From Arcticibacter pallidicorallinus (GTDB lineage: Bacteria > Bacteroidota > Bacteroidia > Sphingobacteriales > Sphingobacteriaceae), in assembly GCF_003002875.1 (NCBI RefSeq), contig NZ_PVTH01000004.1, forward strand, positions 310,001-374,000: a stretch of DNA of 64,000 nucleotides. Direction: 5' to 3'. Position numbers and translations under genes: made by a program. Positions 55,517 through 64,000 of this stretch are shown here, piece after piece (within the stretch, counting starts at the first letter, position 1; each line of letters opens with the position of its first letter). Under the pieces are notes generated by a model. It made no database searches and was not told the origin of the DNA. It saw only the letters and a list, made by a program, of their open reading frames with translations.

Positions 55517-56731
55517 TTACTTCCGTAACCTGAGCACAGAAGCCCCGGCATCCAGGTTTTTCTTCCGCAATAAAGCTTCAAGGTAATAGTAGTCGGCATA
55601 ATTTAAGGGCACGTCCACCTCACTGTTTGATGGCTTGGATCCTGTACTATGCAGCAGAATAAAACCCTTGTTTTGCTTTAATGGCGAGATATATTTGCTA
55701 CTTAAACTGACCATCATTTTATCTGCTGACTCTTTATATCGTTTTGCACTCTGGCTAAATGTACTGAGTTCATATAGACCGGAGGCAATAACCGCAGCTG
55801 CAGATGCATCTCTAGGCTCGTTCGGAATGTTCGGGGCGTCAAAGTCGTAATAAGGGACCATATCTTCGGGCATATTCTTATGGTTGAGGATGTAGTCGGC
55901 AATATGTTCCGCTTGCTCTAAATATCGCTTATCTTTCGTTTCGCGGTAGCATAGTGTATATCCGTAAACAGCCCAGGCTTGCCCCCTTGACCACGCCGAT
56001 TCATGACTATAACCCTGATGCGTTTGCTTTTTTAACACCTCACCGGTTTGCGGGTCATAATCAATTACATGATAAGAGCTGTAGTCTGGTCTGAAATGAT
56101 TTTTCATCGTCGTATTGGCATGCTGAACAGCGATCTTATAGAAACTGGAGTCGCCTGTGAGCCTTGTTGCCGCAAATAACAGTTCAAGGTTCATCATATT
56201 GTCGATAATTACAGGATTAATCCATTTATCCCGGCTATGGTCCCAGGAAAGAATGGCGCCGGTTTTAGGGTTAAACCTGGTAGACAAGGTTTTCGCAGAT
56301 TGTATCACCACATCTTTGTAGTGAGGATCCTGCGTAATATTTAACCCAGTGCCAACACTGCAGTAAACCTTAAATCCCATATCATGTGTCGTTCCATTGG
56401 TCTGCTCCTTTTCTATCTTAGAGGTATATTTCCTGGCTTCGTTCTGCCACTTGTTTGCTCCCGTATGCGCATACAAGTACCATAATACCCCGGGGAAAAA
56501 ACCACTGGTCCAATCCCGGGATGCCACAAGTTTTAACTTACCTTCTTCAAGCGTCCGGGGAGATACGAGTTCAGGCGTGGAAGCATCAGTCGCCTTGATA
56601 ACTTCAGTAAGCATAACAGAAGTTTGCTTTTCGGAGTGTTTAATGGCTTTGTTAATTTTCAATTCTTGCGCATCAGCATCTTTATAAAAGAAAGCTGCAA
56701 GCACAGCGATACAGAGATAACTATATTTCAT
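55517..56731 (-). CDS. Secreted unsaturated glucuronyl hydrolase (GH88)
   Basis: The enzyme hydrates the double bond of 4,5-unsaturated uronic acids left by polysaccharide lyases and so releases the sugar next to it. The 404-residue (alpha/alpha)6 protein has the two catalytic aspartates in family motifs: D117 in THDMGF and D177 in IIDNMMNLELL. Also present are the family WSRGQAWAVYGY and NEPRDASAAAVIASGLYEL segments. A signal peptide ends near DADAQ. It is the last gene of the minus-strand operon of four CAZymes (55517-63695), so its substrate probably comes from the same glycan. A lyase, perhaps the beta-helix protein at 53902, is needed to make it. Confidence 0.9.
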   Translation of the reverse strand: MKYSYLCIAVLAAFFYKDADAQELKINKAIKHSEKQTSVMLTEVIKATDASTPELVSPRTLEEGKLKLVASRDWTSGFFPGVLWYLYAHTGANKWQNEARKYTSKIEKEQTNGTTHDMGFKVYCSVGTGLNITQDPHYKDVVIQSAKTLSTRFNPKTGAILSWDHSRDKWINPVIIDNMMNLELLFAATRLTGDSSFYKIAVQHANTTMKNHFRPDYSSYHVIDYDPQTGEVLKKQTHQGYSHESAWSRGQAWAVYGYTLCYRETKDKRYLEQAEHIADYILNHKNMPEDMVPYYDFDAPNIPNEPRDASAAAVIASGLYELSTFSQSAKRYKESADKMMVSLSSKYISPLKQNKGFILLHSTGSKPSNSEVDVPLNYADYYYLEALLRKKNLDAGASVLRLRK

Positions 56732-56745
56732 AATTCAATATTTAT

Positions 56746-58647
56746 TTACTTAACCAGGGGCATTAATTGTATTTCGAGAAGCTTAAACAGCTCCGATCCT
56801 TCTGTATGCAGCCGTCTTAATGAAAGCTGGAAAGAAGAGTTGGGCAAATCGATAACACCGAGTTCGTGGAGAACGGGAATATCCTTCGTACCTCCTTTAG
56901 GAGTCATTTTAAACTGAGACCCATTTATATTGATATCGTAAGCCATCCCCGCTTCTGTTACTGGAAGGTAACGGACCAAAAGCCTGTATTTTGAACGCTG
57001 GAGTGCCTTCAAATCCCACGTCAGATAGTCATTAACAGACTTCCATCCTTCGGCAAAATAACGATTCGCTTTCCCATCTCCGAAACTGAAACCTGTCCCG
57101 TGGATGTTTGCGTCAAAAGCAAGCAAACGATTAATGCCTTCTTTGGAACTAATCCTTCTTTCCACATCGGGTACTACTTCTCCCGAAATATCCACAACAA
57201 TTACAGCGTCTGACTCATCCGGAGATTTTTGTGGAACCTTAATCGTAAAATCGGCGTTTCCAGCTTGCCTCACTTCCAGGGCGCTTTTCTTTGGATCAGC
57301 TAAGACATATGCTTTCAAAATCTTATTCTTCAGACCGCCCAGCTCTAAGATCCCATCCCTGGGCCAGTTGAACACATGCAGATAGAGTTTTCCCGGCTTT
57401 TCGGTTATGACTCCCCAGGATTGGACGGGTATACGTGTTTTTCGTGTGCCATAGATACTCTCCTCGTTCTTATGAATCCAGGACCCTATACTGTCCAAAA
57501 TCTGTGTATCTCTGCTATCAAAGCTCCCGTCACCCTTAGGGCCAATATTCATTAATAAATTACCACCCTTTGCCGAAGCTTTGGCTAAAAGCTGGATAAA
57601 AAACCTGGCCGACTTGTGACTAATATCGTGCCTGGAATAACCATACGACTCATTTGTTGTCGGTATGGCTTCCCAGTCGCCATCAACCGACCTGAACTCA
57701 GCCGGGCGATCACCCGTGTTAATATAATCACCGAAATTAAAGGATGCGCTTCTGGCAAGACGCCCGTTTACAACGATGTTCGGATCTGCTTCCCTGATCG
57801 CCTTCAAAATGCGAAGATTCTCTGATAAGGGAAGTTTATGTGGTGTATCAAACCAAAGGATGTCCGGCTGATAATTAGCAATCAGCTCCTTAATTTGCGG
57901 AATAGCCTTTTCGTCGACATATTTCGCTGCTTTTGGTAACCATTCAGGCTTCGCATCAAACCAGTTAGTGCCTCCCAGCAGCTTATCGCCTCCGGGATTG
58001 GAATATTCCCAATCATTCCCCGGCGCATCAGGATGCTCCCAGTCAAAGGCATGTGAATAATAAAACCCGAAGCGGATCCCATGTTTCTTCGCTGCCGCTG
58101 CCAGCTCCTCCATAGGATCACGCTTAAATGGCGTTTGATCGAATACATCAAAGTCAGACACTTTTGAATTCCACAAAGCAAAGCCATCATGATGTTTGGC
58201 GGTAACGATGAAATAACGCATACCCGCATTTTTCGCTGCTAATATCCACTGTTCTGCATTGAACAGTTTCGGATTGAATTCTCGGGCGAGATTGCTGTAC
58301 GCTGATTTACTCAACTGCTCTTTACGCATAAGATGCTCTGCATATCCCTCTACTTTCTTTCCCTTCCATTCTCCTGCAGGATCTGAGTAAATACCCCAAT
58401 GAATAAACATGCCATATTTGGCTTCTCTCCACCACACTAGTCTGTCCGACTGTGTTTTCTGTGCGTTTGTCCACCAGCTGCGTTTTGCTTTTTCAACAGC
58501 CTGATGATCTCGCTGCTGCGCCTGATTAAACATATTCTGGTCTTCATCTCCCTGCACCTGTGCGCTTCCGCCGTCAGGTATAGTCATCAGCATGATGGCC
58601 AGCAAAACGGGTAACATTGCCGGATAGCTTACTTTAAGTCTGTTCAT
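56746..58647 (-). CDS. Secreted alpha-L-fucosidase (GH29) with extra C-terminal domain
   Basis: GH29 enzymes remove alpha-linked L-fucose with retention. The 633-residue protein has a signal peptide (about 1-30), then a TIM barrel with the family segments KYGMFIHWGIYSDPAGEW, FIVTAKHHDGFALWNS and the nucleophile D267 in ILWFDTPHK. The barrel ends at about 400, followed by a beta-domain. Residues about 510-633 form a further beta-sandwich (RYFAEGWKSVNDYLTWDL), probably a carbohydrate-binding module. The acid/base residue cannot be assigned with confidence, as it varies in this family. It lies 14 bp upstream of GH88 and 2 bp downstream of GH95. Confidence 0.9.
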   Translation of the reverse strand: MNRLKVSYPAMLPVLLAIMLMTIPDGGSAQVQGDEDQNMFNQAQQRDHQAVEKAKRSWWTNAQKTQSDRLVWWREAKYGMFIHWGIYSDPAGEWKGKKVEGYAEHLMRKEQLSKSAYSNLAREFNPKLFNAEQWILAAKNAGMRYFIVTAKHHDGFALWNSKVSDFDVFDQTPFKRDPMEELAAAAKKHGIRFGFYYSHAFDWEHPDAPGNDWEYSNPGGDKLLGGTNWFDAKPEWLPKAAKYVDEKAIPQIKELIANYQPDILWFDTPHKLPLSENLRILKAIREADPNIVVNGRLARSASFNFGDYINTGDRPAEFRSVDGDWEAIPTTNESYGYSRHDISHKSARFFIQLLAKASAKGGNLLMNIGPKGDGSFDSRDTQILDSIGSWIHKNEESIYGTRKTRIPVQSWGVITEKPGKLYLHVFNWPRDGILELGGLKNKILKAYVLADPKKSALEVRQAGNADFTIKVPQKSPDESDAVIVVDISGEVVPDVERRISSKEGINRLLAFDANIHGTGFSFGDGKANRYFAEGWKSVNDYLTWDLKALQRSKYRLLVRYLPVTEAGMAYDININGSQFKMTPKGGTKDIPVLHELGVIDLPNSSFQLSLRRLHTEGSELFKLLEIQLMPLVK

Positions 58648-58649
58648 AA

Positions 58650-61238
58650 TTAAAACTTAGTATCTGAAGGCATAGCTGCTTCTATAACATATTCTTTTCC
58701 TGCAACCGTCTGAAAATCGATAACATAAGTATCTTTTAAGTTCAAGGAAGGCAATTCCGTTTTCCCGGATTTTTTATAAACGGGTATTTCCGAATGGTAA
58801 ATCAAGGCGTTGCTGTTGTCACCCGTAGCTTTTTGAGTCTGTGTCCCACGCACCACAACAGGCGTACTCGTTCTAAGCCTGCAATTACCTCCTGCTTTCG
58901 AAAGAATAACCGCACGCTGCAATCGGCCGCTTTTCCACTGCAGATTCACTTCAAAATTCCCTCTGGCCCGTACCCCCTTGATATACCCGCTTTTCCAAAC
59001 ATCCGGCAGTGCAGGCAAGAGCTCAATCTCTCCGTCATGACTTTGTACCAGCATTTCGGTCATACCTGCCGTTCCGCCAAAATTGCCATCTATCTGAAAA
59101 GGGGGATGCGCATCAAAAAGATTAGGGTATGTGCCACCACCACTCATTTGCTCTCGTTTCTCCGTGGGATCGATATAGGTAAAAGCCGATGCTAATATCT
59201 TGTAAGCCTGATTTCCATCCTTTAATCTTGCCCACCAATTGATCTTCCACGCCATTGACCAGCCGGTGCTGACGTCTCCGCGATGAATCAACGACTGCTT
59301 GGCCGCTGCTGCAAGTTCAGGAGAAGTAAATACAGAAATTTGATTGCCGGGATAAAGACCAAAAAGGTGCGAGATGTGGCGGTGACTATCTTTCGGATCG
59401 TCCCAATCTTTATACCATTCCTGAAGTTGCCCATATTGACCGATTTGGTACGGATAAAGCTTCAACTTTGCTGCCTCAAGTTTGTGGCGGAAATCGCTGT
59501 CAATACCCAATACCTTTGACGTTTCGATGCAGGCCGTGAATAACTCTCTGATGATGGCCATATCCATCGTTGATGCCATACTGAGCTGGAATTCTTTACC
59601 GGCTATCTTAACGGTATTCTCCGGAGACGTGGATGGATTGGTTACCAGATATTCGCTGTGTGGATCATTGATCAGCCAGTGGAGAATAAACTCGGCAGAC
59701 CCCTTCATTAGCGGGTAAGCTTCCTCCTGCAAGAACTTTCGGTCTCCGTTAAATAAATAATGCTCCCACAGATGTGTTGAAAGCCAGGCTCCTGCCATTG
59801 GCCAGGCCGACCAACGGGGCATACCTCTGGGGTCCCAGTCATAGCCACCCGTAGGCGACGTTTTAGCCCATAGATCCGAATTATGGTGTGCCAGCCAGCC
59901 CTCCGGGATGTTATAATTGATCTTTGCCGTTTTTGAACCGTTTATTGCCAGCTCTTTCATGAAATCAAAAAGCGGCCTATGGAGTTCTGACAGATTGGTA
60001 TTTTCGGCCAGCCAATAATTCATCTCCGTGTTGATGTTCATCGTGTAATTGCTTCCCCAGGGTGGTTGAACCTGATCATTCCAGATCCCCTGCAAGTTCG
60101 TGGGGCGCGAACCCAACCTGGAGCTGGAAATCATCAGGTACCTGCCAAACTGATAATATAGAACCTGCAGACCCGGGTCGCCTTTTGAGGCGTTAAAGTT
60201 CCGTAAGCGTTCATCTGTCGTCAATTTTACCTCTTCTTCACCCAAAGAGAACTTAACACGATTAAAGAGCGTCGCATAATCAGTCAAATGCGACCTTTTA
60301 ATCTCGTCATAACTCTTTCTCAAGGCCTGCTTCATGTTTCCCCCGGCTTCAATCGCCGGATCTTTTCCTTCAAGCCCCGGAGACTTGTCGAAGCCATTAA
60401 AGCTTGTTGCTTCAGTAAGATACAAGGTCACCGTCGTAGCACCTGCAATTTTCAGACTGTCGCCTGATACCGTACAATTGCCCCCTTCTGTCTTCACCCG
60501 TAAGTGAATTTCGAAAGTCATCCCCTCTCCGTCCTCTTTTTCATCATATACCACCTGCTGCGATTCGTAGTCTCGGTTAGCCACATATTTCGGTGCCTTT
60601 CCCTTAAGTACCAAATAATCGTTTTGCAGGGCAGCAACTTTGAAGCGAAGCTTGCTTGATAATGCGGCAGTAAAGTTTAAAGCACCTTTTCGGTCGGCGC
60701 TTAACTTTACCATCACCACTTTGTCGGGATGACTGATAAAGCTTTCTCTTGAATAATTCACTCCGCCTACTTTAAATCGGGTAGTTGCTAAAGCATGACC
60801 GATATCTAAATCTCTGTAATAAGCAACAGCAGTAGAATCCTTCAGATGATGGTCTAGAATAAGATCTCCCAAAGGCAAATATCTCGCTGAGTAAGGCCCC
60901 TGCATTTTTTTCCATAAGTAGGAGGCCCGATTATAGTCCCCCGTGGATATGGCTTCTCTCACCTTCGGCAGAATAACAGGACCGTCGGAGTTGTTTCCTG
61001 AGAGTGGATATCCGGACCAAAGCGTGTTATCGTTTAATTGTATCCGTTCCCTGCTAATCCGGCCGAATACCATTGCCCCGGTTTTTCCATTTCCTAAAGG
61101 CATTGCCTCCTCCCATGCTCTTGCGGGCGTGTTATACCAGAGCTTTAATGCGGATGCCTTGCTTTTAACTGGAGAGGAAGCCCAGCTTGAAAAACAGATC
61201 CCCAATGCTATCAAACAACAGTTCGCTTTTAAATTCAT
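58650..61238 (-). CDS. Secreted GH95 alpha-L-fucosidase / alpha-L-galactosidase
   Basis: GH95 enzymes are inverting and remove alpha-1,2-linked L-fucose, and in some members alpha-L-galactose. The 862-residue protein has a signal peptide and then the N-terminal beta-domain ([32 protein letters not shown]). The catalytic (alpha/alpha)6 barrel follows, with [18 protein letters not shown] (about 393-410), E540 in [22 protein letters not shown] and D717 in QIDGNFGG, the residues expected of the family. It is between GH29 and GH2 in the operon, with gaps of 2 and 3 bp. The pairing of GH29 and GH95 suggests a glycan with more than one fucose-type linkage. L-galactose cleavage (as in rhamnogalacturonan II) is an alternative. 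Confidence 0.9.
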   Translation of the reverse strand: MNLKANCCLIALGICFSSWASSPVKSKASALKLWYNTPARAWEEAMPLGNGKTGAMVFGRISRERIQLNDNTLWSGYPLSGNNSDGPVILPKVREAISTGDYNRASYLWKKMQGPYSARYLPLGDLILDHHLKDSTAVAYYRDLDIGHALATTRFKVGGVNYSRESFISHPDKVVMVKLSADRKGALNFTAALSSKLRFKVAALQNDYLVLKGKAPKYVANRDYESQQVVYDEKEDGEGMTFEIHLRVKTEGGNCTVSGDSLKIAGATTVTLYLTEATSFNGFDKSPGLEGKDPAIEAGGNMKQALRKSYDEIKRSHLTDYATLFNRVKFSLGEEEVKLTTDERLRNFNASKGDPGLQVLYYQFGRYLMISSSRLGSRPTNLQGIWNDQVQPPWGSNYTMNINTEMNYWLAENTNLSELHRPLFDFMKELAINGSKTAKINYNIPEGWLAHHNSDLWAKTSPTGGYDWDPRGMPRWSAWPMAGAWLSTHLWEHYLFNGDRKFLQEEAYPLMKGSAEFILHWLINDPHSEYLVTNPSTSPENTVKIAGKEFQLSMASTMDMAIIRELFTACIETSKVLGIDSDFRHKLEAAKLKLYPYQIGQYGQLQEWYKDWDDPKDSHRHISHLFGLYPGNQISVFTSPELAAAAKQSLIHRGDVSTGWSMAWKINWWARLKDGNQAYKILASAFTYIDPTEKREQMSGGGTYPNLFDAHPPFQIDGNFGGTAGMTEMLVQSHDGEIELLPALPDVWKSGYIKGVRARGNFEVNLQWKSGRLQRAVILSKAGGNCRLRTSTPVVVRGTQTQKATGDNSNALIYHSEIPVYKKSGKTELPSLNLKDTYVIDFQTVAGKEYVIEAAMPSDTKF

Positions 61239-61241
61239 CTT

Positions 61242-63695
61242 TTAAAGATTTATGGAAACGGTAGGAATCCCTTCAGACTTAGCAACAACGACATACCCTC
61301 CCTTGGTGGATTTTACGCGAATTATTGCCCTGCCATTATACATCTGCAAAAAGCTGGATCCCCACGATGTTCCCTGATGTTCAATGAGTTCCCCATCTCC
61401 TGCCAATGAAAAACGTACCCAGTTCCGTGCGTCGAGACATGGAACGTTATTTTCATCAACGATTTTGGCTTCAAACGTTTGAATACCATCTTTATCTTCA
61501 ATCTTAGTGAGTGTCATCCTCGCTGGCGCAGACCATTTCGCTGTCTGGTACTGAAAACGTATGGAGTCCTCAACGGTCACCTTTCCCTTTCTGGCGACTA
61601 CTCTGACATGGTTCTCTCCGGCAATAAATTTCAGATTCCAACGAAGTCCTGCTGCTGGAAAATCCTGACTATTCCGCTTCTTAACCCCTTGACTTTTACC
61701 ATTCAGGAATAGCTCAGCTTCGTCGCAATTGGAATAAACTTTTATCATCTTATCCTCACCTGCCTCGCCCCAACGAACAGGCCATGAATGACCGTAAATA
61801 TGAGCCATGGGTTTATCTGTCCAGTAAGATTGATAAACGTAAAATACCTCTTTCTTGGTAAAATCGCGCTCCACTACTCCTTTCTGATTCATATAAGGCA
61901 CCGGATTATCCGGACGAACAGGCGTAGAGAAATCCTTGAAAGGCCATTGTGCTGTTCCCGTTAACCATGGCATGGTTTCTTGTTCTTTCAAATGCCAGTC
62001 CACCAAATTACAGATATACGATTCACTCCAATCTCCGTCTTTGGAAACACGGGTGCTTCCTCCGTACAAAGAAGCATCTCCTGCACGTTCATCAGCTTCT
62101 CCCGCAGCCTGAACCTTCATTAGTGCATTGTCCGGGTTTTCAGAATGACGACGTGCATGGCTATCTCCGCCCCACTCAACGTGGAGAAAATGCTTGTACT
62201 TTTTAAATTCTGCTTCACTAACCTTCTTGTATTCGGTATAAACTCCACGATACCAACCTGCCCAGATGGAAGGAGAATAAACGTCCACGATATCACTGCA
62301 GAAATCGCAACGGCGGATGGCCGTTTTTCTTGAGTTATCCAGCTTATGAGAAAAATCGTTAAGCTCTTTCATAAAAGCTCTGATTTTTTCCTTATCAAAT
62401 TGGGAGAAGTCACCTGGCCAGTCATTTTCATTTCCCAGACCCCAGATAATTATTGAAGGATGATTGTAATGCTGTTCAATCATGTTAGTAAGCATTCTTC
62501 TGGCCTGCTCTTTATAAACATCACCTCCTAAGCCTCCCCGGCACCATGGAATCTCTTCCCATACCAGGATACCCAGACTATCGCAAAGGTCTAATGCGAT
62601 ACGCGATTGCTGATAATGACCCAGACGAATGAAATTAACGCCCATATCCTTCATCATCTTCATCTCTGTACGAATCATGTCCTCCGTCATGGCCGCAGCT
62701 ACACCCGCATGATCTTCATGTCGGTGTGTGCCCTTCAGCAAAAGACGTTTACCATTCAGCATGAAGGGCCCCTTCTCTATAAATTCAAAGTGACGGAATC
62801 CAACCTTTTCAGCATGTTTGTATTCTCCATTCGAAGAGTGAATACTCACCTCGACGGTATAAAGAACAGGACGATCGGTAGACCAGATGAGGGGATTTTT
62901 CAGTCGCCAGTCAGTTAATGATAGCGACCCACCCTCTATATTTACTTTCAGTCTTTCCTTTCTCACTATGCGCCCCATTTGGTCAAGTAGTTTCACTTCA
63001 GCCTCGGCTGAAGAAACCTGATCCGGATTATAAAATCTCGCCTTTACCTGCAGCCTTGCGTTCTTGCCTGTTTTGTCCACTTCAGCGAAAGCAAAAACTT
63101 TCTCGATGGAAAGAGCTGGCGCATAAACAAGATTAACATACCTGTACAAACCTCCATAGATATTGAAATCAGAGAGATCTGAAGGAATCATTTCCAGATC
63201 ACGCGAGTTATCGGTTCGTATCGATACAGGTACCTCACCATTGAATAGTTCTCTACAGATATCCGTTTTTTTAAATGCTTCTACAGCCTCGGTAATATCA
63301 GCGGTCCATTCATCATAGCCCCCAACATGCGTTTTCACCTCCGTGGTATAGACGAATACCGAAGTCTTTTGACCTGCTCCTTCAAAATGCAGGAGCGTTC
63401 TTCCGTTTTCATACGGATTGCTCACTTTTAACCGGGTTCTGTACCAGGATGGCCCCTGATAATAGTTAAGATCCGGATGTACCCCATCTACGGCGTTGAC
63501 ACAGTGCGGCAACGTAACATTTTCCCATAAAGGGACGCTTTCCGGACTCCCTGGCTCTACTCCGCGAACAGCTTCCCAAATTCCTCCCAAATCCTGACGC
63601 ATAAATTGCCAGTTATCATTTAGCCTTACTCGCTGTTGGGCACAGACGGATATCGCTGAAACAAATAATAGTAACAATAATTGAAATCGCTTCAC
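61242..63695 (-). CDS. Secreted GH2 beta-galactosidase-type hydrolase, first gene of the CAZyme operon
   Basis: The 817-residue protein has a signal peptide (about 1-19), jelly-roll and immunoglobulin-like domains, then a TIM barrel with the GH2 acid/base E423 (WGLGNEND) and nucleophile E507 (HVEWGGD). The C-terminal part contains two further Ig-like domains, including DUF4982-type sequence (MIKVYSNCDEAELFLNGKSQG). The annotated start is GTG at 63695, and the signal peptide supports it. The likely activity is beta-galactosidase, though GH2 also includes beta-glucuronidases, mannosidases and xylosidases. It leads the operon GH2-GH95-GH29-GH88. Confidence 0.9.
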   Translation of the reverse strand: MKRFQLLLLLFVSAISVCAQQRVRLNDNWQFMRQDLGGIWEAVRGVEPGSPESVPLWENVTLPHCVNAVDGVHPDLNYYQGPSWYRTRLKVSNPYENGRTLLHFEGAGQKTSVFVYTTEVKTHVGGYDEWTADITEAVEAFKKTDICRELFNGEVPVSIRTDNSRDLEMIPSDLSDFNIYGGLYRYVNLVYAPALSIEKVFAFAEVDKTGKNARLQVKARFYNPDQVSSAEAEVKLLDQMGRIVRKERLKVNIEGGSLSLTDWRLKNPLIWSTDRPVLYTVEVSIHSSNGEYKHAEKVGFRHFEFIEKGPFMLNGKRLLLKGTHRHEDHAGVAAAMTEDMIRTEMKMMKDMGVNFIRLGHYQQSRIALDLCDSLGILVWEEIPWCRGGLGGDVYKEQARRMLTNMIEQHYNHPSIIIWGLGNENDWPGDFSQFDKEKIRAFMKELNDFSHKLDNSRKTAIRRCDFCSDIVDVYSPSIWAGWYRGVYTEYKKVSEAEFKKYKHFLHVEWGGDSHARRHSENPDNALMKVQAAGEADERAGDASLYGGSTRVSKDGDWSESYICNLVDWHLKEQETMPWLTGTAQWPFKDFSTPVRPDNPVPYMNQKGVVERDFTKKEVFYVYQSYWTDKPMAHIYGHSWPVRWGEAGEDKMIKVYSNCDEAELFLNGKSQGVKKRNSQDFPAAGLRWNLKFIAGENHVRVVARKGKVTVEDSIRFQYQTAKWSAPARMTLTKIEDKDGIQTFEAKIVDENNVPCLDARNWVRFSLAGDGELIEHQGTSWGSSFLQMYNGRAIIRVKSTKGGYVVVAKSEGIPTVSINL

Positions 63696-63743
63696 TTCCT
63701 CAAAGTTTAAAAGATTCCTCTTGTCCGGAACCGATACGTAATT

Positions 63744-63779
63744 AAGAGGCTGTAATCATGTTCTATGATACAGCCTCTT
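63744..63779. terminator. Hairpin terminator downstream of the fasciclin-domain gene
   Basis: AAGAGGCTG at 63744-63752 pairs with CAGCCTCTT at 63771-63779, and the stem continues with ATCAT/ATGAT around a short loop (one bulge). On the plus strand a T-run follows. On the minus strand the tail is TTAATTA, weaker, but the only upstream gene is the minus-strand fasciclin gene ending at 63839. It probably stops that transcript before the GH2 operon. Confidence 0.6.
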
Positions 63780-63838
63780 TTTGTTTGAACCAATGTCGTG
63801 GAGCTAACTCCCTAACTTAATGTGTATTTGCGTTTTTA

Positions 63839-64000
63839 CTAATCAGGCATGGTTGTACTTAAAAAGCGGTCGATTACATGTACAACTCCATTGGTAGCCA
63901 AAAGGCTGCTGGTCCTCACGTTCCTGGTACCATTAAGCTGAACAGGATAATCGGAGGTGTTAGACGGTGAGCTGTTCAGCACCCGCAAAGACATTTTGGA
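63839..64000 (-). CDS. Fasciclin-domain protein, C-terminal fragment
   Basis: Only the last 53 residues are in the window; the gene starts beyond the right edge. The end reads RTSSLLATNGVVHVIDRFLS, which matches the conserved final strand and helix of FAS1 (fasciclin/beta-Ig-h3) domains (NGVVHVID). Such proteins are exported or lipid-anchored adhesion-type proteins in Bacteroidota. The stop is TAG at 63841-63839, followed by a hairpin. Nothing can be said about the rest of the protein. Confidence 0.8.
   Translation of the reverse strand, partial: SKMSLRVLNSSPSNTSDYPVQLNGTRNVRTSSLLATNGVVHVIDRFLSTTMPD

Noticed and set aside
1-64000. tRNA, rRNA, CRISPR or insertion-sequence elements
   Set aside because: No cloverleaf-like segment, repeat-spacer array, transposase frame or flanking terminal repeats were found by eye in the intergenic regions.

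Overview
The window looks like chromosomal DNA of a free-living Bacteroidota bacterium, most likely of the Sphingobacteriaceae (Pedobacter-like). This is judged from several features: a hybrid two-component regulator with a beta-propeller sensor, AraC regulators next to secreted glycoside hydrolases, a TAnnTTTG-type -7 promoter element, poor Shine-Dalgarno sequences, an acidic lipoprotein signal after the lipobox cysteine, and moderate GC content. I saw no tRNA, rRNA, CRISPR array, transposase or integrase.

Layout. 1-5282 holds housekeeping genes on the minus strand: the start of an Lgt-type diacylglyceryl transferase, the tRNA methylthiotransferase MtaB, the flavin prenyltransferase UbiX, a YycJ-like metallo-beta-lactamase-fold hydrolase and a YqhD-like aldehyde reductase. 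An 11-bp repeat/hairpin element lies between the last two. 5436-9356 is a minus-strand set of secreted plant-polysaccharide proteins: a CBM9-like/PKD protein, a GH43 enzyme and a pectin methylesterase. 9636-18797 holds a fused FAD/Fe-S dehydrogenase, a DinB protein, a Crp/Fnr regulator with a four-cysteine N-terminus, a small secreted protein, nitrite reductase NirBD and a YihY/BrkB membrane protein. An FNR-like palindrome lies upstream of nirB, so regulator and target appear to sit together. 18802-24448 is signalling and small enzymes: a GGDEF-free PAS/GAF histidine kinase with an extra C-terminal domain, an acetyltransferase, a PAS protein that keeps only a remnant of the kinase dimerisation region, and a glyoxalase-fold protein. 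24546-30030 is the mutasome cassette imuA-imuB-dnaE2, with a perfect palindrome over its predicted -7 box.

The most unusual part is 30140-46056. It is a tightly spaced minus-strand operon of five genes: a PhoD-like metallophosphatase and proteins of 1169, 1061, 1604 and 579 residues. None has a visible signal peptide, and the four large proteins have no function I can assign. A divergent three-gene operon (46197-48381) encodes a membrane protein, a secreted coiled-coil protein and a lipoprotein. The two operons share a 140-bp spacer containing a perfect 9-bp-arm palindrome. This block is my best candidate for an undescribed system.

48398-63695 is a carbohydrate-utilisation region: a hybrid two-component regulator, an AraC regulator, a parallel beta-helix protein (possible lyase), and a minus-strand operon of GH88, GH29, GH95 and GH2 enzymes. 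Together they could depolymerise a fucosylated, galactose- and uronate-containing glycan. No SusC/SusD pair lies inside the window. The end of a fasciclin-domain gene closes the window.
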